The notes beneath the pieces were generated by a model, which worked only from the letters and a program-made list of their open reading frames with translations, had not been told where the DNA came from and made no database searches. Below are positions 13,801 through 25,800 of a stretch of DNA of 64,000 nt, piece after piece. Every line of letters begins with the position of its first letter. Position 1 is the first letter of the stretch. The DNA is from Anarhynchus alexandrinus (Eukaryota; Chordata; Aves; Charadriiformes; Charadriidae). Both the position numbers and the translations under genes were made by a program. Where the stretch lies: NCBI GenBank assembly GCA_008711295.1, contig VUYV01000800.1, forward strand, positions 12,192-76,191, given 5' to 3'.

Positions 13801-16800
13801 GTGCCTTGTGGGCGAGCAGGGGCTCAGCTCTCGTCTCATGGACATGGAGGTTTCCAGCAGCTCTCACACCCACTTTTCCATCCTGTCCCAGGCACCTTGC
13901 TTGGTCCCCCAGCGACCTTCTGCCCATCTCCTGCACCCCACTTCCCAAGGCCGGTCCCTGCACCAGGAGCTGTCCCAGCACCTGGATCCAGTATGGCTTT
14001 TCCCTCTGGCGTGCAGCGAGGTGCCAGCTGTGCCATGGAACCCCCTCTCCCCGCTCTGCTCCCCCAAGGACGGCGTAGCCATCCCACTGCACCTTCACTC
14101 AGCAGGAACATGGAACCTGGGAAGTTTTCATTTGGGAAAAAGAGGCACAGCCCAGGGTGAAGCCCCACCAGGGTGTTGAGGAGCCCCTCAAAGGCCAGGG
14201 CCACCTAAGAAGAAAGGAAGCCAAGGAGCCAACATCAAGATACCAGCCAGGGATGGGTGCGATGGGAACCACTCGCCACATGCTGCTAACGAGCCTGACA
14301 GGGAGCAATCCCCCCCAGGCAGCTCAGCCCTGTGCCACCCTAGGACCCAAATCCCCCCAGGAAGGAGGACCACCTCCCCTCCCGCATCGCCCCAGCGGGA
14401 CACTGATGCCCGAGCGTTGCTCCCCTCTTGGTGCAACCGGGCCCTCTCCTTCCCCCTGTTCAATCAAATATTCATCGCCTCTGCCACTAAATAATGGATC
14501 AACGCGCTGCCAGGAGGGGCACAGCTCCTCCGCGCTTGCCGAAGCTCACACACAGCCATCAGGAGCAGGGCTGGGACAGGCAGCCCAGCAGGAGCTGCCC
14601 GCTGAGACCCTTCTCGGGAGGTACAGGCAGGCAGGACAGGCAGGGCTCTTTGGAGGATGGAAGCAAGCGGGGACATGGCAGAGCACATCATGGAAGGTGC
14701 CCCCCCCCGTGGCACCGAGGCTCAGCGGGTGATGCCATCGGTTGCACCCAGACGGGGCTGGACAGACTCAGCTCCGGGAAAACGAGCACCTGAGACCCTG
14801 GGCAGAGCCACGTGCTTAGAAACCATCTGCGTTCACGCCAGCAAGCCCGTGTCGCGCGAGGCTGCTTTTGTTTGCTTTCACCTTCCCCACGCCGCAGCGG
14901 GGTCACGCTGGAGAGCACGCTGCTGAGAGCCAGCCGGGAGCAAGGGCCCGCTGAGCGCTGCGCTGATGCCAAAGCCCCAGAAAATAATTAAGTACAAAAC
15001 AACTAATCATGATTGACACCGGCCCCCCGGAGACCCGTCAGCCGCCTTCCAAAAATGCTTCCCGTCTTTCCGATGACCCTGACGACGGCGAAGAAGGGAT
15101 GGAATTGGTGCGGAGGCAGCTGCAGCCCCCGGCCCCTTCCTTGCGTGCCGAGTGTGTGTGTCCTCAGCGGAGGTGGCAGCCCCCTGCCCTCCTCACAGAG
15201 TGGCGGCGGAAAGCAGAGACCCCGGACCACCTCCTGCAGCCTTTATGGCCATTGGCTTCACTTGGAGCCGCAGGCACCCAGCACCTCGCAAGGAGAGCTC
15301 AGGAGCAAGGAGGGCAGCAGATGACAGCCAAAATGGAGAGATGTGCTCCAAGGTCAGGAGGCTCAGGAAAACAAATCCAAGCTATTCTTGCAAACCAAAG
15401 TCACTCAGTTCCACCTGGCACCGGCCACACCGACACACGAGGAGAAACGGCAGCGCTTTACGCTGGGAACTCCTGAAGTCTTTAATTCAAGGAAAGCGTA
15501 ATACAGCTGCTGGCGGGGAGTTTTGTGAGCCGTGACTGAAAGGTGCTGCGTCCACACAGAGCATTACTTAATACGATGCTCGCTCTGAAATTGCATGCTC
15601 ATTGCTGTTATTTCGGTATTTTGGGAGGGGGGAGGGGAAGAGCGGGCTTCATCTGCCGCCACATCAGGAGTAAGAGCTCAAAGCTGCTGCACACAGAGCA
15701 TCCTCAGCTGCCTCGGGAGAGGAAAAGGAGCTCAGTACCTCCCCAGCCCCCCCGCTTGCCGTGGGAGGCAGCAGGGTGTCAGAGCCCCACATCTGGATTT
15801 GTGCAGCTCATGCATGGCCAGAGCAGCTGAGTGCCACCAGCAGTGACCACCTCCCTCTCCCACCTTCCCAGGAGCATCCCAGCACTGCCTGAGCCTCTGT
15901 TGGGGCAGGACCACTTGAAACACTGGCAGAACTGAGGTGGAACAAGAAATAACCAAAATCCACACAACTGAAGAAGACGTTGCTGCACCCACCCTCCAGC
16001 CAGCAGAGGAAAGCTCAAAAGCTGTCAGACACCCCGGGATCTGCAGGGTCATGAAGATCTTATGGACAACAAGGCTGTTGAAGGCATCTCCCTTGAGCGG
16101 TTCCTCAAGGAAGAAGGGAGTAAAAAAGGATGGGAAAAGAGATGGTGGCTTTCTCTTCCTCCAACTCAGGTGGCTGCACAGATCCCAGCACAGAAAATAT
16201 TTGGGAAGGGAGGACCAGTCTCAATCCATAAGGCGGCGTCTTCAAGGCATCTCCAGTGAGCAGCTGGGCAGAGGAGATCTGCTGGCTGCCCCCTCCAGCA
16301 GGATGTCCTCTCACAGCGGAGCTCAGAAAACCCACGCGGGACTTCAGCAGTGAGATGAGGAGCCCAAGGAGGCCAGCTGCCGCCTCCCACCTCGCCTCCC
16401 AACTTTGACCCTGCGGCTGAACCAGGGGCAGCCCAACGGCCGCTCAATTGCTGCAGCTGGGGCAGCACCACCAGCCACAAACCAAGTCCCCAGCACCAGC
16501 AGGCCAGCAGTGGTGGGACAAGGATGCTTGCTGGGCACCACCTCTCTTTGCACAAGCCGTGGACCTCCCACAGGATGCTACCCACCCCTGGTGACAGCAG
16601 TTGTGCCATCCCAGGGCACCATGACACTATGGAGATGCAGGAGATCATGGGGACCTCCGAGATCCTCAGGCGGGAGCAGCTCAAGCAGCCTGAAGGCCTG
16701 CCAGGTCCTCGCCCCTCTCCGACCCTTGCTGGAGCAAGGATGTGCTGCCCCACCAGACCTGGTTCTGCTTCCATGCCCAGTAGCAACAGCGATCACAGCG

Positions 16801-19800
16801 CCAACATCCAAGCTCAACTCTTTAGTCTCAGAGGCAAGGCCAACCCCTCACAGCTATTATTATTTTAAGCTGGTTTTGTGCAGACTCAGCAGATGACACC
16901 ACATCAGATTGCACCTTCAAAAGCTCGTCTGTGTGACTGGAAGGGGAGGGGTGGTGGAGGAGCTGCCAAGAGCCGCTGCCAGAGAGCCTGGCCCAGGGTA
17001 GGGGTGTCCCACAAGAGAAAGCCTAACATCATTTGCCATCTGAAATTGGAAAAACCTTCCGAGTCCTTCTTCCAGCAGGGCAGGGGACACCCCACCGTGG
17101 GAACACCGGCAGCAGCGCCCAGGGAAAGCACTGAGACAGCCGGGGCGCAGGGCAGCGGCTGCACCGAGCATCCCCTGGCTGTGCTGTGGGACCGTGCACC
17201 TCCTGAGCGGTGCAGAACGGAGCACACACAGCTGCTGAAGCCACCGACCTGAAGGAGCTTGTGCTCACATGGGTCCTGCTGTCCCTTCTCCAAAACCAAG
17301 GGGCAACCATGGGAAGGTGCTGGAGTGAGCGGGCCACCTTTGGCCAACCCGGGCCGGTGCCCAAAGCAGCCGCCCCGACACAAGGCAGACAAAAAGGCGA
17401 AGAGTGGAGTGAGCACCGCGAAAACACGGGACCTCAAAGCGCTGGAAAACCGCTCCATTTAGACTCTTCATCACAGCGCTAAATGGACAGAGCTCCCAGA
17501 AAGCAATTCCCAGGCTTGCTTTTACGCCGCACGCGATTAAGAATTAAAGCAACCCAAACCTGAAGATGTGTTAAAACAAATGACCGAACTCCCCAGGAGG
17601 CAAGGAGAGCCGTCATGGTTTTTTCATGCCCGTTACACAAGCGCAGGCGACCCGCGGGGCAGGAGGAGGCAGCTGCCCCGGCCAGCGGCCGGCTCGGCAA
17701 TGCCGTCCGGCACCTGGGAACGTTCGGCTAGCCGGCTCCCGCTTCTCGCAGACATGTGAGCACGTGGGCCGACGACGGCAACTAGCATTTCGGGTTACTA
17801 TAGCACTGCTGTTCTGCGCCTACAGCCATTGTGGTCCCTTCCTGTATGAATACATCCAGGCTCCAACAGATCTCGCTGAGCAGATGCTATCGGGTAACTC
17901 CACCACCAGCTACAGCAACCTGGTATTTAAGCTCTTCGCAATCCCAATATGTAACAGATGAAGATGAGATCAAGGAAGATGTATATGACAAGGAGAAAAA
18001 CAAGCCCAGCTGCAACCAAAAGCTGAGAGATCCAGCTCTGCTCTGACAACAGTGGGCTGGCAGCTCGGTGGCAGCTTGGCCCTCGCCCCAACGCCGCAGG
18101 GGTGCCCCGGTGCTCCCCGAGGCACGGTGTGACACCTCGGGGACAAGATCCCATCTCAGCCCGGGGTGAGGGGAAGAGGTGTGCTGAGACCCAGTGGCTG
18201 GGTGCCAGGTGGGTGCAGGTTGGCCCCTCTCTGCCTGCTCAGGTAGCAGCACCGGGGACACCAGGACCCCCGACTTTGGGAGGGCTGATGCCAATCGGAA
18301 GACAGAGCCCAGGCGTAAGCCATGGATACCTGTGATGTCTGTCTGGGCATCCTCAGCCTCAGCTGCAGCAGCCCTGCTCTTCCTCTCCAGTTCTTTCATT
18401 TCAGGCACGTAGAAGTCCCCTTGGCGAGCGAGGGGACACACGAAGTAGATGCGGTCCTCCTTGTAGATCTCGATCCGGGGGTGGGCACACAGCTTCCTCT
18501 CCTGAAAGACAGCAGATGACCGCAGGTCAGGGATGTGCCCTCATCCCCCACCCCAGTAGCCACCCACCACGTGGACCTGCCGGTCTGGCAGCATCACAGA
18601 CTGATCCGCTTCACCCACAGACATGGGGGTCCAGTGAGGAGCGGTGGGTCCCATCCCAAAACCGCAGTGCTGCTTTCCCCACCCCAACAGCCCCCCAAAG
18701 TGCCAGATCCGGCAGGTTTGGCCCCGGGGGTGAGCAGCCAGCCGGGCTCAAGGGGGAGATGCTGAAGCCCCTGGGAGACTCAGCTCCACCAGCTCAGCCT
18801 TGGGTTTGGTGTGCTCATTTTGGGCTGGAGCGAGGGGTTTCGGGGAACCCGGCAGCTGCTTTGCATGGACCTGCCAAGTCTCTGGTTCCTCCTGGCAGCA
18901 CGGCCCCACAAGCAGGCGTAGCACTTCTCCGCTAATTAATATAATCCAGAGCCGACAGCTCAAGCAGCTCCTTTCAGAACGGCGAGGGCAGGGGGAGTGG
19001 GAGATGAATCCCTGGCATTTCAGACAACTCCCCCTCCTCCTCTTCCTCACCCCACCTCCCCCCAGCAGCACACTTCAAGACCTCAGCCCCCCAAAGCCCA
19101 CCAGGGACCTGTGATGGGGGGCATATTCCCCCCCAGGCCATGACCTGACCCACGCCGAGCCGGGGCTGCGGGGACTCTCAGGGTGCCGGGGCCGGGCCAA
19201 GGAGCAGCTGGACCCCTCTTGCCACCCCCTCCTCGCCCGCCCGCCCGCCAGCTGCTCGCTGGCAGAGGGGGCGGCTGATTAAAAGCCGGGTGAGAAGGGA
19301 GAGCATCTCTTCAGCGGGTTTTCTTTTTCTTTCTTTCTCCTTTTCAAATCACTGACAGTTTTTACTTAACCCTGCAACCACCCCAATTACCCTCCTCCTT
19401 CTCCCTGCCCTGACTATCCTCCTCTTCCTCCCTGCCTCAACTATCCTCATCCTCCTCCTTGCCACGTTCCCCCCGGCGTGGCTTGCCCAGACATCCTCCG
19501 GCAGCATCCCTACCCATCCGGGGCTCTCCGAAGCCAGGGCTGGCCCCTCTTCAAGGACGAGCTCTATGGACGCATCAATCATGACCTTACAGAAGCCCGT
19601 TCGTTCCTGACCCCCTTCACCCCTGGGGATGGACCAAACGGATTTTGAATCATTTATTTCCCAGCCAAACGCCGGCACCAGGCAGAATCCACAACAGACA
19701 GGAGCCAACGCCAACCCTCCCCCCAGCGCTGGCAGCAAGGCCACCCGGCGAGCCCCCTCCATGCTGGCAGGATGCTGCATAAGCAAGACAGGGAGAAAAC

Positions 19801-22800
19801 CCCAGGTGAGCCATTTTTGGGTCTATTTTCCCGGGAAAGCCCGCAGGAGCTGGCTCTGCAGGGTCCCAGTTTACCCAGCGGCACCACAGCAGCAGAAACA
19901 CAAAACCCAGCAGAAGCTTCACCCGTCCCATCCCGACACCTTCGAGGCAGAATTTCAGCAGAGTCCCTCCTCAAAATGTGGAGGAGCCACATTTGCGAGC
20001 CCCGTGCCGCAGGGACGCGCAGGGACGCAGGCGGGCTTCCAAGGCGCACGGAGCCCGGAGTTCCCACTCGCAGGCAGGTGAAACACTAACGCACGCAGAT
20101 CAAAACTGTATTAAATAAAAACAAGCCGGGCTGTTTTTAGCAGCAGAGCAGAGGCGGCTCATATCACTCCTGCTTTTTCAGCGACAACGCAGAGAAGAAC
20201 CCTCCCCACCGCTCTGCCCCTTGCTCTACCAACCAGCAGCCCATCAGCCAATCTTCAGCTTGGTTCGTTATTTTAGGTTACTGCAACACATACCAGAGAC
20301 GGGTATCTCCAAGATTTGCAGGTTTTTTGGATGCATCCAGCTGGCTCTCCAACACTTAATGCAGACTGGGACAACTCAAAAGGATCTTAGAGCAAAGAGA
20401 CCTTCAATAAATTCATATGAAGTCTCTAACAAGTCTAAAACCTCAGGGCTCCAGTCCGGCCTCCAAGACATCCCAAGCTGACTTCCCAAAGCCCACTCTG
20501 GGATTCCTAAAGAGCGGATCTGGGCCGTACCCTCTCCCTACAATTTATCTAGGCTGCTACAACTCCCCTTCCAGTTACATAGCCATTGTAGTGACTCCCC
20601 CAAAGCACAAACAACGCCCCCTCCACACACACAAAATGTGAGAATCGTGGGTCTTTAAGGAATAAAAACGTACACCCGTATGAAGAGCAGGGTCCTGCAC
20701 TGGGTCTTGAGCCAAATGCTGCTTCACACTCGAGGATTATCCTGTTAGAGAGATGAGGATGCTCCACCCTGCCAGGGTGGGAAGCAGCTTTGTCTCCCTG
20801 AAGCCAGGAGAGCCCAGGTGCCCCGCAGCCAAAGCCCACGGCCATGGACCAGGTTGGTGGGACAATGCAGAAGTGGCCGGACACTCACTGTCAACACCAA
20901 CGCCTGCCTTGTTATGGACAGCTACAAGGATCCTTAATACTTGCCTCCTTCCCAGTTCATTCAGGGTTTTCCCCAAAAGGAAATGGAGGGAAAGCAGAGC
21001 CTGGTGGTCCTAATTTATGCCTGTACAAATCAGGCTGGGAGCCAGGCTAGCGAGCTGGCCTCTGCTTCCGTGCTTCTTCCCAGAGCAACCCAGCTCCTGG
21101 CAGGACCACTGCAGAGCTGAGCACGGGTAGCCAGGCTCAGGAGAGGACAACGTCCCCAAGAAGGAGCAGGGAGGTGGCAGCTGGGAACACTGTCCCGTCC
21201 AGGCTCGGACCAAAGGGATGAGGCTGTATAAAAACTTGAAAGGGCAGAGGCGATGAGGTGGGGAGCCAGGACAACAGAAATGGATGAGGGGATCATCCAA
21301 AAAAATGGATAAGGGCATCATCCAAAGGGGATGCAAGGGAGATCGCCCTTGTGATCACCCCAAAGGAGACCAGGAGGCAGGCAGTGGCGAGGCAAGCACA
21401 GGCAGAGGTGCAGCAAAGTGTAACCAAGAGGTGGGTGTCAGCATAGGACAGAGCGGGCTTCGGATTATGGCAGTGGAGAGGAAGGCTGCTGCAAGCGAAA
21501 GAAACAACCCGGAGAGACTGGAGAGCAGAGTCCAAAGGCAAAGGCGTAAGCGGAGAGCGAATTAGCAAAGGCTCAACGACGTGGCAAAACAACAGAGACG
21601 CTCAACAGGCAATAATACGCTCTGCAGCTGAGGAGGAAGCCCCTCGCTAACCGTGCGGCTAAGCCAACAGATGGAGCAGCAAGGTGGACGTGGAGTTCGC
21701 AAGGCAGAGCCCTCGAGTCAAATCAAATGCAGTCTCACACGGGCGGAGGAGCTCAGCGAGAGGCGAGCAGTGGGATGCCGATGGTGTCGGGGCCAGGCTT
21801 CTGGCTAGGACAGCAGGACCGGTAAGTAGGGCAGGCAAGGGGACTCGTCCCTTCGCAAGGTCGTGCTGTGCCACCTCCCTTCTCAGCCTCTGCCGGGAGC
21901 TCGCCCTTCCTACGGCCAGCAAAGACGGAGGCGGCAGCGCAGCATGCAAGGCTTATTTCTATGCAAGACCCTCCACCAGGCACCTGAAGCACGGGATTTA
22001 TTGCATGTAATCCATACAGTCCAGCTACACGTACACAGCAAAGGCAATGCATCCAGAGCCCACCAGGTCAGTTCTGACAAGCACAGCAGCTCCAGCATAC
22101 TCCAGCCATGGCAGACCCACTGCTTCCCATGCAGTCAACTCCTTCTTGGCCCATCCGAGGGTCGTGGCCGGGTGCTGCTCACCATCCTCTTGGGAACAAG
22201 GGTTTATGTAGAGGAAGATTATTGCACTCCTCTTTCCCAGGTGAAATAACATCCCGCCTAGTCTTTACCCCAGGTTTGTTTCCAAATCACCCACCACCCC
22301 TGACTCCCTGTAGGACTTTCTCCAGGTGGGCCTCATCCCTCTAGGAATGGAGCATCCCGCAGCCTCGTGCATCAGAAAGGACAACAAGGATTATGCACCG
22401 AACCAGCACTTCAGGAGACCTTTCCCAGCAGCAGGAGGTGGCACCTCCCTGGCAGCACAGATTTTCCTCTCCCAACTTGTTCGTTAAGGAATAGACCCCA
22501 TCATCTGCCCACAGAACGGCTTGGGCATGGCCTCCCAGCCAGAGGATGCCCCCACTTTCCCAGGTGGGCAGGAGAGGCTTTCCCAGGGCTACGAGACACA
22601 TGACGAGATGGCTGAGACGTGACCTGCAGTCATTAAAATCCCAGCAGAATTGTGCCAAACTGTAAGGAGGTGGCAGGGTGCTCACGCCGCGCTGTGCCCC
22701 TCAGCGCCTGCCGGGAAGCAGAAGGTGAGCTGGGGCACTGCGGGGACTGTCTTTGTCACTCCATCAGGCTCGACTGCTCAGGAATTCAAATGCCACCAAC

Positions 22801-25800
22801 TGGATCTGTTTCATCTCCCACTGCTGGAAGAATTCAGCTTGTTAGGAGACCAGCAAACGAGCCTTGTGGATGCTCACAGGATCCTCGCCATGCCCGGGAA
22901 TGCTGGCACTCAGGCTCCAGCTGAACCCACTGTCTGCCCCAAAACACTTCAAGGCTCACCGGGAAGGCGGTGGGGAAGCAGCCGCTGTCCTCGCCCCGCT
23001 TCTGGCCACAAGCCCTCTGGCCCCACAGTCCCCCTGACTCATCACCGAGACCTCCCGGCATAGCTCACATGGTGATGGTAAAGCCACACCAGCCCACTGC
23101 CTCGCCGCTTCAGGGCCAATGGCTGTGGGAACAGCAGGGGAGAGGCTTTTCATGCCACCACCAAGCTTTCTGCTGGAGCGGGGCTGCGGGCTGAGCTCTC
23201 CACGCTGCCCAGTAGCTTCTGGCTCCACCGCAGAGATGTCCATCTCGCACCCTAGCCACCGCTGTGCCACATATACAGCCATCGCCTGTGCCTGTCACCA
23301 CTCCTGACAGAGGACCTCCTGCCTGGAACATGTGAAAAAAATGCCTGTAAAACCCACACGGGACTGGAAAAGCCACTGGGAGCAGCTACCTGACACCTGG
23401 CAGATGCTCCCCGTCTTCTGCCTTGGGGGCACCGGGCAGCCCCCTGTGGATTGTTTACCAGGGGCCGTCTGAACATCAGTTTGGCACAACATGCCCGGTG
23501 CTGCCACTTGCCTGTGCTCTTATGGCAATGGGATGTGCTACCGTAGTGAAGCAGAAGGGCACCAGACACATGGGGCCGGCTCCATTTGCACCCTGCTGCG
23601 GCCCCAGAGCCACACCAGCCACACAAGGGGGGTTTCCGTAGGCAGCAGGAGAGCGGGGTCAGCCCACCGCCAGGTTACAGCCAGGTCCGTCCGGCTACTG
23701 AAGTGGACTGGCAGCCTCAAGTATGCTTCGCTAAATGCCAGTGATGCAAGTGGGTGTCTGGCTCCTGCCCTGGGGGCAGTGGGGGGGGATGCTAAGGGAC
23801 ACCCCTCCAGCCCCACTGCTGCACCAGGGCTCCTCTACCTCCGTTTATTACACCACTGCACCTGGAGGAGGAACAGACGGTGGGTGCGAACACATGGGGG
23901 GCTTGTGCCCATCGTTGGGGGTTGCTGCTTGCTGGGGAGGGGGGGGGGGGGGGGCTCACCAGCATCCCCCTGGCCAGCCAGCCAGAGCATCACCCTCACT
24001 GCCGTGAGCTTTCCCTTGCCCATGCCGCCACCAGCACTTGGGCCACTCAGGTTAGTGCTGGCAAGTCATCTGGCACTACCCCCTGCCCCCAGGGGACCTG
24101 CCAGCCCCATCCCCACACACCAGCACCTCCTGTCTGCACAGACAACACGACTCCCCCACGTCTTGCTTCCAACTGGAGGCATCCATCCTCTCCTCCTCCT
24201 CCTGGTGATGGGGTCAGACGATTCGGTCCCAGGGATTTTAAAGGAACAACAAAACCACGTGGAGCTGAAGGGCCCTAAAATCAGCTGCTAAAATTAGAGC
24301 TGAAACTGAGCCACCAGCTAGGACCGGAGGGAGCGCGCTGTGTGCCACATCCTCCTCGCTTCCTCACACGCTCCACGCTCGGTGTGTCATCCCCGCTTAT
24401 CTTAGACCACGGGCGCTAGGTAGTGCAGAGATGCTTTGCAATTCAGTTTGTACAGCACACAGCACCCGTCAGCACTCTCCCAGTTCAGACAGAGAACAGA
24501 CTCCTTGCTGGGCCATCCCACTGTCCCAATCCCAGACTGGGGATGTCCCTGTTTCCATTTCTCCTTGCCCAGACAGTAGGCTTGAGGTTAAACATCGCTT
24601 TGGTCCCAAGTCTGAGCTGGTGACATCAACAATAAAGGCGCCCTTTCCTCCCCGAGTTTCAAGCTTGGTTCCAATGTGCACTTGCAGCCCAGGAAGCCAA
24701 GTGTCTCCTGGGCTGTGCTACAAGCAGCGTGGCCAGCAGGTTGAGGGAGGGAATGCTGCCCCTCTGCTCTGCACTGTGAGACCTCCCCCAGGAGCACTGC
24801 CTCCAGTTCTGGGGTCCCCAGCACAAGACAGCTGTGGACCTGTCAGAGTGGGTCCAGAGGAGCCCACAGAAACAGTCCAAAGGCTGGAACACTTCTGCTA
24901 TGGAGAAAGGCTGAGAGTGTTGGGGTTGTTTAGCTCGGAGAAGAGAAGGCTCTGGGGAGACCTTTCAATACATAAAGGGAGCTTGTAAGAAAGATGGAGA
25001 GAGACATTTTTTTTTTATAGTAACAGTACAAAGGCAATGGTTTTAAACCGAAAGAGGGCAGATTAGATTGGACACAAGGAAGAAATGTCTTGTCATGAGG
25101 GTGGGGAGACACTGGACCATGTTGCCCAGAGAAGCTGTGGATGCCCCATCCCTGGAGGTGTTCAAGGTCAGGCCGGATGGGGCTTTGAGCAACCTCATCT
25201 AGTGCAAGATGCCCCTGCCTCAGGGCATCTCCTCCCTGCAGGGGAGTTGGACTGGGTGATCTTTGAAGGTCTCTCCCAAACCAAACCCTTCTGTGACTGT
25301 GGTCCTCCCTGCCAAGACGCAGCCTGACCACAGGAGACAGGGACGAAGCCCGGGTGCCCGGGGCTGCCTGCTGAGGGGCAGGAGTCAGGCAGGGGCTGGG
25401 GAGGAATCATCGGCCCAAGAGATGGTTTGGGCAGAAGGGAGAACAAGTTGCTGGAGGGATCGGCAGGCAGACACGCTTTAACACCAGTAATGCCACAAGC
25501 ATCAAGGAAACCCCCAACATCTCGGCTAGCAGCTCAAGCAGGGTGCACGTGGAGCCGGCGGGCCCTGCCTCCCGGCACGGCCGACACTCAGAGCCAGCTC
25601 CAGCACACGGCACAGCCGCGAACACCAGGCTGCTGAGGGCTGCGAAACAGCTGCTGCTTCCCAGCCTGGAGAAACTCACATTTCAGAGGTGCTGAGACTG
25701 CTCCCACGCACGTGCACTTTACTTTCAAATCCTCCGGGCTGCGAGGTGTTTCAGAAACAGAAGGTGATATTATTGCAGTCAAGAAAAGGCTGTTTCCGTC

